Source: Thalassolituus sp006212115 (GTDB lineage Bacteria; Pseudomonadota; Gammaproteobacteria; Pseudomonadales; Oceanobacteraceae). Taken from it: a stretch of DNA of 64,000 bases. The notes under the pieces are model-generated. The model did no database searches. It was not told where the DNA came from and saw only the letters and a program-made list of their open reading frames with translations. Both the position numbers and the translations under genes were made by a program. The DNA lies in the NCBI RefSeq assembly GCF_040372045.1, contig NZ_BAABWH010000007.1; one strand, 5' to 3'. Below, one piece after another: positions 17,454 to 24,921 of this stretch (positions are counted from its first letter, which is position 1; every line of letters starts with the position of its first letter).

Positions 17454-17765
17454 TTAACCTGCAAGAAACCGACGGATATCCCGCTCCTGGCGAAATACGT
17501 GAAGAATAAACACCTTGTTATTCTCAATTCGGTAGAAGAGACGGCAAGGGTTAACAATAACTTCGCGGTAAGGAAAACCCTCAAGTTCCGGAGGGAAACG
17601 CCCGGATTCGGGAAAGCGCGACAGACGTTCAACCCCGTTGAACACTCGCTGTACCAGTTCACCTGCGGCAACTGGATTCGATAACGCGATATACTCGGCC
17701 AGCGAGTCAAGATCCTGAACGGCAGGCTCCGTCCAGATCAGTTCAACAGGAGTTACTTCATCCAT
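17454..17765 (-). CDS. RelE/ParE-superfamily toxin
   Basis: A 103-residue protein with the RelE/ParE pattern: WTEPAVQDLDSLAEYIA, RLSRFPESGRFPPELEG, YREVIVNPCRLFYRIE and the C-terminal HVFRQERDIRRFL. It would inhibit either gyrase or translation; which one cannot be told from sequence. Its start overlaps the 3' end of the antitoxin by 13 bp, the normal antitoxin-first order. It lies 53 bp from the end of the convergent qorB gene. Confidence 0.92.
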   Translation of the reverse strand: MDEVTPVELIWTEPAVQDLDSLAEYIALSNPVAAGELVQRVFNGVERLSRFPESGRFPPELEGFPYREVIVNPCRLFYRIENNKVFILHVFRQERDIRRFLAG

Positions 17766-18010
17766 TTAGAAAGCCGGTCCTTAGCGTCACTCTGAGACAC
17801 AACACGACCATCCTTGATCGCCTGCTCGCCCCGTGCAATCCCTTCGAGGATACTCATCCGGGTCATCAATTGCTCGTAGTCATCAACATCCAGCAAATAC
17901 GCCGATGGCTGGCCATGTTCCGTAATCAGCACAGGCTCTTTCGTCTCGTGAAGGTCAGCAAGAATACGTGTTGCCTGACGTTTCAGGCTGGTGACTAGCT
18001 CGGTTTTCAT
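17753..18010 (-). CDS. Phd/YefM-family antitoxin
   Basis: An 85-residue antitoxin: the N-terminal DNA-binding fold (TSLKRQATRILADLHETKEPVLITEHGQPSAYLLDVDDYEQL) is typical of Phd/YefM, followed by a short charged tail that would wrap the toxin. With the gene at 17454 it forms a complete type II module. Its operator is the palindrome at 18032-18051, so autorepression is expected. Confidence 0.93.
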   Translation of the reverse strand: MKTELVTSLKRQATRILADLHETKEPVLITEHGQPSAYLLDVDDYEQLMTRMSILEGIARGEQAIKDGRVVSQSDAKDRLSKWMK

Positions 18011-18031
18011 GGTTGATACTCAACAATAGAA

Positions 18032-18051
18032 AGTGTCACTATAGTATCACT
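18032..18051. promoter_or_regulatory. operator of the Phd/ParE-type module
   Basis: A 20-bp imperfect palindrome with half-sites AGTG/CACT and a perfect centre ACTATAGT lies 21 bp before the antitoxin start. It overlaps the stop codon of the upstream membrane-protein gene (18047-18049). TA autoregulation at such sites is well established; this one is inferred by position and symmetry. Confidence 0.65.
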
Positions 18052-18565
18052 TATGAAAATAACGCAACCATCGAAAAATTTTACGCCACGGAGGAATAGT
18101 TACTATCGAAAGGATAATCATTAGAGGAGTAAGCCAATTTACCGCGCGCCTGTAATCAGTATTGATCCAGAAATAGGCGTGTCGAATCATTAGCTCATTG
18201 AGTAAGACTTGATCATTGTTGCGAATTTGTGCCACAAAGTTGTAACTCCCGTTGACTGAACGACGAACTTTATCGACACATAACCTTTGGCCAATAAGTC
18301 CCTTTCTGGAAGCCTGCCATAGTCCCGCCTGAGCCGAGCGAGGCTGATTTACCACTACCTTTTTAAATGGAAAGTCACTGACGAAGTGCACGACAGGCCC
18401 ATATTTACCGGCTTTTATCTTCCTGACTACTCCACATTCACTTCGTCTATCTTTAAATAACTCTTCAGATGGCGACGGCTCTGGTCCGACGTTTATAATG
18501 ACCAGAATTAACAGAGGTAAATACCTCAAAAGTGAGACAATCACATCCTTGCGGTAATTTCCCAT
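18047..18565 (-). CDS. hypothetical small membrane protein, 172 aa
   Basis: I do not recognise the family. One hydrophobic segment follows the start (VSLLRYLPLLILVIINV), a basic soluble region of about 110 residues comes next, with one cysteine in the ECGVVRKIKAGKYGP stretch and another in RLCVDKVRR, and a second hydrophobic segment (LTPLMIILSIVTIPPW) ends near the C-terminus. TGAGGA is 6 bases before the ATG. The base composition is more AT-rich than the neighbours. Its stop codon lies inside the toxin-antitoxin operator, and it follows the SDR terminator, so it has its own promoter or relies on read-through. Confidence 0.65.
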   Translation of the reverse strand: MGNYRKDVIVSLLRYLPLLILVIINVGPEPSPSEELFKDRRSECGVVRKIKAGKYGPVVHFVSDFPFKKVVVNQPRSAQAGLWQASRKGLIGQRLCVDKVRRSVNGSYNFVAQIRNNDQVLLNELMIRHAYFWINTDYRRAVNWLTPLMIILSIVTIPPWRKIFRWLRYFHK

Positions 18566-18584
18566 TTTAAATCCTCACCAGAAC

Positions 18585-18623
18585 AAAAAAACGCCACTGC
18601 ATTTTCATGCAGTGGCGCTTTTA
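18585..18623 (-). terminator. intrinsic terminator after the SDR gene
   Basis: An 11-bp perfect stem CGCCACTGCAT/ATGCAGTGGCG with a 4-nt loop is followed on the minus strand by seven T. It separates the SDR gene from the membrane-protein gene. Confidence 0.93.
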
Positions 18624-18640
18624 TCAAAACTACTCAGCTA

Positions 18641-19504
18641 TTAAGCAGTCTTGTTCTTCTTACGGTTCTGATTCGCCTGAAGCTTCATCACACCAACGAT
18701 GACCTTCTGGTACCAGGAGCCCAACGTACGAACCATCAGATCAAAGGCCACGGCGTCAGGGCCGATCAGTACGCGACGTTTGTTTTTCTTAACGCCGTTG
18801 ATGATGGTTTTCGCTGCCTTATCTGGCGTTGTGATGAACAGACGCTCGAATTCAGCTTTTGAATCGTCTGCGCTTGCGCCGGTGATTTCAGAGGACTTCT
18901 CGTTGAAGCGAGTCGACTGCGCGATGTTGGTTTTGATACCGCCCGGGTGTACACAGGTCGTGCTGACACAAGAACCGGCGATATCCAGATCCTGACGCAG
19001 TGACTCGGTCAGACCACGTACCGCAAACTTAGAGGCGTTATAACCGCTCATCAGAGGCTGAGACGCCAGACCAAAAATACTGGAGATGTTGATGATATGA
19101 CCTTCACCGGCCGCTTCCATGTGTGGCAGGAAAGCTTTGGTACCGTAGAGTACGCCGTAGAAGTTGATGTCCATGATCCACTTGTAGTCTTCAATCGACA
19201 AGTCACCCACGGTGCCAGCCAGAGCAACACCGGCATTGTTGAATACGAGGTTGGCTTTGCCGTGATCAGCAACCACCTGATCGGCCCACGCATAGAAGGC
19301 ATCTTTGTCGGATACGTCCAGCGTCTGACTGGTAATTTTTACCGGATACTGTTTCATCAGTTCAACGGTTTCCGCCAGACCCGCTTCGTTCACATCACTG
19401 ATCGCGACGTTACAACCGTTCTGGGCCAGATTAATAGCCAGTGCACGTCCGATACCAGAACCTGCACCTGTTACCGCGGCGACTTTACCACTCAGATTTT
19501 TCAT
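18641..19504 (-). CDS. short-chain dehydrogenase/reductase
   Basis: Classical SDR of 287 residues: cofactor motif TGAGSGIG at 12-19, NNAG at 89-92, catalytic Ser near 141, and YxxxK at 155-159. Likely an alcohol/ketone oxidoreductase. AAGGAG is 7 bases before the ATG. It lies 149 bp downstream of the Baeyer-Villiger-type gene on the same strand and ends at a terminator, so the pair may form one unit: the SDR could oxidise an alcohol to the ketone the monooxygenase then attacks. Such SDRs, often with an extended C-terminal basic tail as here (NQNRKKNKTA), are common next to flavin monooxygenases. Substrate unknown. Confidence 0.93.
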   Translation of the reverse strand: MKNLSGKVAAVTGAGSGIGRALAINLAQNGCNVAISDVNEAGLAETVELMKQYPVKITSQTLDVSDKDAFYAWADQVVADHGKANLVFNNAGVALAGTVGDLSIEDYKWIMDINFYGVLYGTKAFLPHMEAAGEGHIINISSIFGLASQPLMSGYNASKFAVRGLTESLRQDLDIAGSCVSTTCVHPGGIKTNIAQSTRFNEKSSEITGASADDSKAEFERLFITTPDKAAKTIINGVKKNKRRVLIGPDAVAFDLMVRTLGSWYQKVIVGVMKLQANQNRKKNKTA

Positions 19505-19653
19505 CTTTTTCTCCTTCAGACTATTTAATTCGCCTGAATTTTGTCTGTTTTATTACCGTGTTTGATACTACGGTAACTCAGCATTATTCACAGGGTGCTT
19601 TCAGCCAATTTGGTGACTAAAAAAACCCCATTTTGGCAGTATTTATATACGTA

Positions 19654-21111
19654 TTAACGGAAGGTGTGATCAGCGCGTTTAAAGTTCTTAGCCAACAGCC
19701 AGAAACTCCAACTAAAGCCCGGAAACATAGCAATTACTTTTCCGCTTTTGCTCTTATACCAGGAGTTACAACCGCCTTTTTCCCAGACCGTTTTCTTCAT
19801 TTCACTGTGGATGTGATTGGTGTAACGCTCTTCAGCTTCAGGTGTCACTTCAATCGATTTGGCATGTGCACCACGTACGCGATGAATGGCCTGCATGATG
19901 TAGTTCATCTGTGCTTCGATCACAAAAATAGCCGAGGTATGCCCAATACCTGTATTTGGGCCCGTTACAATAAACAGGTTCGGAAAATCTGGAATAACGG
20001 TCCCCAGATAAGCTCGAGGATAATCTTCCCAGACTTCGCTGATCGACTTACCACCGCGACCTACAACCGGATAAGAAATCACGCCATCGGTAGCATCGTA
20101 ACCAGTGGAGTAGATGATTAAATCCAGATCGAGCTCTTCACCCTTCTCGGTGTTGATACCCGTTTCTGTAATTTCATTGATACCGTCAGTTTTATCATGC
20201 AGGAACACATTATCCCGACAGAATGCAGGATACAGCGTATTCGAAAGGATAATCCGCTTACAGCCGATCGTATAATCCGGCGTCACTTTAGCGCGAAGTT
20301 CCGGATCTTTAATCTGGCGTTTAATGTGCGCCTTGGCTGGGTTCTGAGCCGCTGCCTTCAAGCCTTTCTCTGAATACTTGAATCCAAAAATACGAGTTTC
20401 AAGGCCCCAGTAAATTGCCCAACGAAGCATTTTGTAGAGGAATTTATTCTTCAGTAACGCTCGCTGCCATGGTTTGAACTTTTTGTCATGACGTGGCAAC
20501 ACCCAGTGTGGCGTGCGCTGGAACACATGCAGCTCTTCTACATCTTCGGCAATAGCCGGGATAATCTGCGCAGCGCTGGCACCGCTGCCGATAATCGCAA
20601 CTTTTTTGCCTTTGTAGTCGTAATCGTGATCCCAATCATTGGTATGGAATGACTTACCCTTGTAGTTATCACGTCCCTTGAAGTTCGGGATAACGGGTGT
20701 ACTCAACGGACCTGAGGCGTTAACGATAAACTGCGCTTCGTATACTTCTCCATTGTCGAGATGAATATGCCAGCGGCTGATATCATCCTGCCACTCGACT
20801 TTAGAGACGTTGCAATTCGTATGAGTACGCTCGCGCAGGTTGTATTTACTGATTACAAACTCAGTGTACTTATTCAGTTCAGCCTGATCAGCGAACATCT
20901 GTGACCATGGATATGGCTCATGTGAGATGGAATACAGAGGCGACTGCACATCAACAGCTGCACCTGGGTAAGTATTCTGAGACCAGGTTCCTCCCATAAA
21001 GCTACGACGCTCAAGGATCACGAAGTCTTCGCGGCCTTGCTTAAGTAGGTTGATCGCAGCGCACTGCCCACCGAACCCACTACCAATAATGACAATATTA
21101 TGTTGCTGCAT
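19654..21111 (-). CDS. flavin-containing monooxygenase, Baeyer-Villiger type
   Basis: FAD- and NADPH-dependent oxygenase predicted to insert oxygen beside a ketone. In 485 residues: FAD-binding GSGFGG at 10-15, the BVMO-type segment GGTWSQNTYPGAAVDVQS at 40-57, the fingerprint FxG...HTNDW at about 144-160, and the second Rossmann motif GSGASA at 175-180. The C-terminus has GPNTGIGHTSAIFVIE. It is divergent from a TetR gene with a double palindrome between them, and upstream of an SDR. The substrate cannot be read from sequence; long-chain ketones or alkanes are guesses from the kind of neighbourhood. Confidence 0.93.
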   Translation of the reverse strand: MQQHNIVIIGSGFGGQCAAINLLKQGREDFVILERRSFMGGTWSQNTYPGAAVDVQSPLYSISHEPYPWSQMFADQAELNKYTEFVISKYNLRERTHTNCNVSKVEWQDDISRWHIHLDNGEVYEAQFIVNASGPLSTPVIPNFKGRDNYKGKSFHTNDWDHDYDYKGKKVAIIGSGASAAQIIPAIAEDVEELHVFQRTPHWVLPRHDKKFKPWQRALLKNKFLYKMLRWAIYWGLETRIFGFKYSEKGLKAAAQNPAKAHIKRQIKDPELRAKVTPDYTIGCKRIILSNTLYPAFCRDNVFLHDKTDGINEITETGINTEKGEELDLDLIIYSTGYDATDGVISYPVVGRGGKSISEVWEDYPRAYLGTVIPDFPNLFIVTGPNTGIGHTSAIFVIEAQMNYIMQAIHRVRGAHAKSIEVTPEAEERYTNHIHSEMKKTVWEKGGCNSWYKSKSGKVIAMFPGFSWSFWLLAKNFKRADHTFR

Positions 21112-21149
21112 TTGCTCTACCTCATTGCACTATCGCTCGCCGATCAATC

Positions 21150-21194
21150 TGACGACACTTGATGTCACTTTACTTCTGACGACACGTGATGTCA
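21150..21194. promoter_or_regulatory. double palindromic operator between BVMO and TetR
   Basis: Two copies of TGACGACACnTGATGTCA at 21150-21167 and 21177-21194, 27 bp apart. Each is a palindrome TGAC-N2-CA(N2)TG-N2-GTCA; the right copy has the perfect centre CACGTG. The right copy covers the GTG (21186) and ATG (21189) codons that could open the TetR frame, which argues for a later start. This is the expected position for TetR repression of both genes. Confidence 0.7.
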
Positions 21195-21203
21195 AATACA
21201 CAC

Positions 21204-21875
21204 ATGCCGACATCTAATCCTAGTTCGACCGGCCGCAGTTACCGCGGCATGACACCAGAACAACGCACCGCACAGCGTCGTGAACGATTCCTCGATGCGG
21301 GTCTGAATGTTTTTGGCCTCGAGGGATTTCACGCAGCTACGGTGCGCCGTATCTGCAAAGAAGCGGGGCTGACCGATCGCTACTTCTACGAAAGTTATGG
21401 CTCCATGGAAGAGCTGCTTGTGGAGGTGTATGAACGCTGCCTGAGTGGCATTCTCATGCGGCTGCAAGCGTCGCTGACCGATATCCAGACCGATGTCTTT
21501 CCGGAAGAGCTGATCAAACGCCTTTTAAACGAGTTTTTCGTAGAGATGGAAGACCCCCGAGTCGCCAAAATCTGTATGTTTGAGGCGGAAGGCGTCAGTG
21601 TAAATATGCACTCCATGTACAACGACTACATCAGGCGTTTCGTGACCATTCTTATGGCCGCCTCCAGGTCTCATGTTCAACACTGGCCCCTCACCAACGA
21701 GGAAACCGAGGTACTGGGTAATGCCATTGTTGGTGGTATCATTCAGGCCACGCGGAACTGGACGCTGAAAGACTACCACCTCAGTCGCGAGGCCATGGTC
21801 AATGGCATTCTGGTTCTGTTCAAAGGCACTCAGGCCTTACTTGATCAACCTGCCGACAGCGACTACGACCGCTAA
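21204..21875 (+). CDS. TetR-family transcriptional regulator
   Basis: N-terminal TetR helix-turn-helix (RRERFLDAGLNVFGLEGFHAATVRRICKEAGLTDRYFYESYGSMEEL) followed by a ligand-binding domain of about 150 residues. It is divergent from the Baeyer-Villiger gene and is the likely repressor of it and of itself. The start is uncertain: GTG 21186 and ATG 21189 lie inside the right-hand operator copy, so ATG 21204 is chosen (223 residues); no start has a good ribosome site. The effector is unknown; related regulators respond to fatty acids, acyl-CoA or steroids. Confidence 0.9.
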   Translation: MPTSNPSSTGRSYRGMTPEQRTAQRRERFLDAGLNVFGLEGFHAATVRRICKEAGLTDRYFYESYGSMEELLVEVYERCLSGILMRLQASLTDIQTDVFPEELIKRLLNEFFVEMEDPRVAKICMFEAEGVSVNMHSMYNDYIRRFVTILMAASRSHVQHWPLTNEETEVLGNAIVGGIIQATRNWTLKDYHLSREAMVNGILVLFKGTQALLDQPADSDYDR

Positions 21876-21908
21876 GCGGCGCAGCGCTCTGATGCAGCAG
21901 GAAACGCA

Positions 21909-22640
21909 ATGAAACTCGACGACATACGCAAACTCCATCAGAAGAAGTACCGCCAGCTGCATCAGAAATATCTGGTCGAGGGTGAACACCTTATCTTAGA
22001 GCTCGAGCGAGCAACCAAGCTTAACCCCGCACTGACTGATACGGAGCTGTACGTCACCGAGCAGCATAAAGATTGGTCGACGCCTTTTCGCAAACACGTT
22101 GTCAGCCAAAGAGTTATGGCGCAACTTTCGGACACAAAAACGCCTCAGGGCCTGCTTGCCGTGACGCCGATACAAACGGCGGCAGATGCTAGCGACCAAA
22201 CATCCGACCTGAAAGCTGTCTACCTCCACGAGATTCAGGACCCCGGCAATCTTGGGACTATTATCCGCACGCTGGGCTGGTTTGGTGGTTTCCACCTGCT
22301 GCTCAGCCCCAACAGCGTTGATCCATTTAACCCGAAAGTCGTCCGCTCCAGCATGGGGGCTATTTTTCACGTGCCGATGGAACTGGACGTTGATCTTATG
22401 TCCCTGCCACACAGATTCCGCAACATAGCCACACTGGATATGCAGGGTGAGCACATGAGTCACGCGTCATTCAGAAGCTGCGACTGCTATGTATTTGGCA
22501 ATGAGGCCAGAGGCGTTCCGCGCGCGGCTCTCGAAGCGATTGATCCGCATACCTTCACAATCGCAGGTTGCGGCGCCATTGAATCTCTTAATCTTGCAAC
22601 AGCCGTGAATATGGCGGCCTACGAGATCAACCGTCTCTGA
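21909..22640 (+). CDS. TrmH/SpoU-family rRNA 2'-O-ribose methyltransferase
   Basis: S-adenosylmethionine-dependent RNA methyltransferase of the knotted SPOUT class. The three SpoU motifs are present in 243 residues: EIQDPGNLGTIIRT (motif 1), FGNEARGVP (motif 2), and IESLNLATAVNMAAYE (motif 3). The N-terminal half resembles the RNA-binding substrate domain (YLVEGEHLI). The target site is not evident; a second family member, RlmB, is at 47165. AGGA precedes the start by 6-8 bases. Confidence 0.93.
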   Translation: MKLDDIRKLHQKKYRQLHQKYLVEGEHLILELERATKLNPALTDTELYVTEQHKDWSTPFRKHVVSQRVMAQLSDTKTPQGLLAVTPIQTAADASDQTSDLKAVYLHEIQDPGNLGTIIRTLGWFGGFHLLLSPNSVDPFNPKVVRSSMGAIFHVPMELDVDLMSLPHRFRNIATLDMQGEHMSHASFRSCDCYVFGNEARGVPRAALEAIDPHTFTIAGCGAIESLNLATAVNMAAYEINRL

Positions 22641-22781
22641 CTCTTTACAGTTTTATCTCATCATAATCCCGCCGACGGCGTTGCCCATTCCGGGCACTTG
22701 AGGGACAATAGCGCCCCTTTTTCGGCGGCCCCTGATGATGGTTGCCGACAATGCAAAGCAATCGTGATCAGGAGTCGTTAC

Positions 22782-24770
22782 ATGACCACCCGTACCGAAC
22801 TGGCAAATGCCATCCGCGCACTCAGCATGGACGCCGTGCAGAAAGCCAAGTCAGGACACCCAGGCGCCCCGATGGGCATGGCAGACATCGCCGAAGTTCT
22901 CTGGAACGACTATCTGAAACACAACCCGGAAAACCCAGAATGGGCTGACCGCGACCGCTTTATTCTGTCGAACGGTCACGGCTCCATGCTGATTTACTCG
23001 CTGCTGCACCTGAGCGGCTACGATCTGTCGATCGACGATCTGAAGAACTTCCGTCAGCTGCACTCGAAAACGCCGGGCCACCCGGAATACGGTTACGCAC
23101 CGGGCATCGAGACCACCACTGGCCCACTGGGTCAGGGCATCGCCAACGGTGTCGGTATGGCACTGGCAGAAAAAGTTCTGGCAGGTCAGTTCAACCGTGA
23201 CGGCCACGACATCGTTGACCACAACACCTACGTGTTCCTGGGCGACGGCTGCATGATGGAAGGTATCTCCCACGAAGCATGCTCGCTGGCCGGCACACTG
23301 GGCCTGGGCAAGCTGATTGCGTTCTACGATGACAACGGCATCTCTATTGATGGCGAAGTGGAAGGCTGGTTTACCGACGACACCGTTAAGCGTTTCGAAT
23401 CTTACGGCTGGCAGGTGATTCCTAAAGTGAATGGCCACGATCCGGAAGAGATCAAACAAGCCATCGATACCGCCCGCGCTAACAGCGATCAACCAACCCT
23501 GATCTGCTGCAAAACCATCATTGGTTTCGGCTCGCCGAACAAAGAAGGTAAAGAAGAGTGCCACGGCGCGCCTCTGGGCGACGACGAAATCGCACTGACT
23601 CGTGAGCGTCTGGGCTGGAAACACGGTTCGTTCGAGATCCCTGAAAACGTATACGAAGGCTGGAGCGCAAAAGCGAAAGGCGCTGCTGCTGAAACCGCAT
23701 GGAACGACAAGTTTGCTGCGTACGAAGCTGCTCACCCAGAGCTGGCGGCTGAATATAAGCGTCGTATCGCTGGCGACTTGCCGGTGGACTTTGCAGCACA
23801 GGCTCAGGCGTACATTGAAGAGTGTCAGGCCAAAGGCGAGACCGTTGCGTCGCGTAAAGCGTCACAGAACACACTCAACGCCTTCGGCCCTATGCTGCCT
23901 GAATTCCTGGGTGGCTCTGCGGACCTCGCAGGTTCTAACTTGACGCTGTGGAACGGCTGCAAAGGCGTGAGCGAGACTGACGCTTCTGGCAACTATATCT
24001 TCTACGGCGTGCGTGAATTCGCCATGAGCGCCATGATGAACGGCATCGCGCTGCACAAAGGCTTCGTCCCTTACGGTGCCACCTTCCTGATGTTTATGGA
24101 ATACGCCCGTAACGCTGTACGTATGGCGGCACTGATGAAGCAGCGTGCGATTTTCGTCTACACCCACGACTCCATCGGTCTGGGCGAAGACGGCCCTACT
24201 CACCAGCCAGTGGAACAAGTGGCGAACCTGCGTAACACACCTAACCTTCAAACCTGGCGTCCTTGTGACACCGTTGAATCTGCAGTGGCGTGGAAATCGT
24301 CTGTTGAACGTAAAGACGGCCCATCAGCGCTGATCTTCTCCCGTCAGGGTCTGCCTCATCAGGACCGTAACGCCGAGCAGGTTGCAGCCATCGCCCGCGG
24401 TGGTTATATCCTGAAAGACTGTGCTGGCACCCCAGATGCCATCATCATCGCGACCGGCTCTGAAGTCTCACTGGCGATGGAAGCGGCTGAGAAACTGAGC
24501 GGTAAAAACATCCGCGTGGTTTCCATGCCTTCTGCCGAAGTATTCTGTGCCCAGGGTGCCGAATACATGGAACAGGTACTGCCAAGCGCTGTGACTGCCC
24601 GTGTCGCAGTAGAAGCTCTGCACAAAGACTACTGGTACAAGTTTGTCGGCCTGAATGGTGCCATCGTTGGCATGGATACCTTCGGTGAGTCTGCACCAGC
24701 AGGCGAACTGTTCAAAGAGTTCGGCATCACCACCGATGCAGTCGTTGATGCAGTAAACGGCCTGCTGTAA
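22782..24770 (+). CDS. tkt: transketolase
   Basis: Thiamine-diphosphate enzyme transferring two-carbon ketol units in the pentose phosphate and Calvin-type pathways. In 662 residues: SGHPGAPMGMAD, the ThDP motif GDGCMMEG...DDNGIS, GFGSPNKEGKEECHGAPLG, and the HDSIGLGEDGPTHQPVEQ segment with the invariant His. ATG 22782 is chosen over the in-frame ATG 84 bases upstream because AGGAG is 7 bases before it and the protein then starts MTTRTELANAIRALSMD as in the family. It is a single-gene unit ended by a terminator. Codon use is strongly biased, as expected for a highly expressed gene. Confidence 0.98.
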   Translation: MTTRTELANAIRALSMDAVQKAKSGHPGAPMGMADIAEVLWNDYLKHNPENPEWADRDRFILSNGHGSMLIYSLLHLSGYDLSIDDLKNFRQLHSKTPGHPEYGYAPGIETTTGPLGQGIANGVGMALAEKVLAGQFNRDGHDIVDHNTYVFLGDGCMMEGISHEACSLAGTLGLGKLIAFYDDNGISIDGEVEGWFTDDTVKRFESYGWQVIPKVNGHDPEEIKQAIDTARANSDQPTLICCKTIIGFGSPNKEGKEECHGAPLGDDEIALTRERLGWKHGSFEIPENVYEGWSAKAKGAAAETAWNDKFAAYEAAHPELAAEYKRRIAGDLPVDFAAQAQAYIEECQAKGETVASRKASQNTLNAFGPMLPEFLGGSADLAGSNLTLWNGCKGVSETDASGNYIFYGVREFAMSAMMNGIALHKGFVPYGATFLMFMEYARNAVRMAALMKQRAIFVYTHDSIGLGEDGPTHQPVEQVANLRNTPNLQTWRPCDTVESAVAWKSSVERKDGPSALIFSRQGLPHQDRNAEQVAAIARGGYILKDCAGTPDAIIIATGSEVSLAMEAAEKLSGKNIRVVSMPSAEVFCAQGAEYMEQVLPSAVTARVAVEALHKDYWYKFVGLNGAIVGMDTFGESAPAGELFKEFGITTDAVVDAVNGLL

Positions 24771-24800
24771 GCCCAGCGCTTCAGTCAGACTGTGAAATAA

Positions 24801-24831
24801 AAAAACCGGGCTAAATGCCCGGTTTTTTTTT
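24801..24831 (+). terminator. intrinsic terminator of tkt
   Basis: The stem CCGGGC/GCCCGG with flanking A-run and T-run (nine T) and a 5-nt loop, 30 bases after the stop. Confidence 0.95.
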
Positions 24832-24921
24832 GTGCTCTAAGCGAGCCGCAACAGTCAGTGTCGGCAGGCGACATAGATCAAAATTCAACCATTTGATACT
24901 ATAAGAGAATTCAAATTTAAC

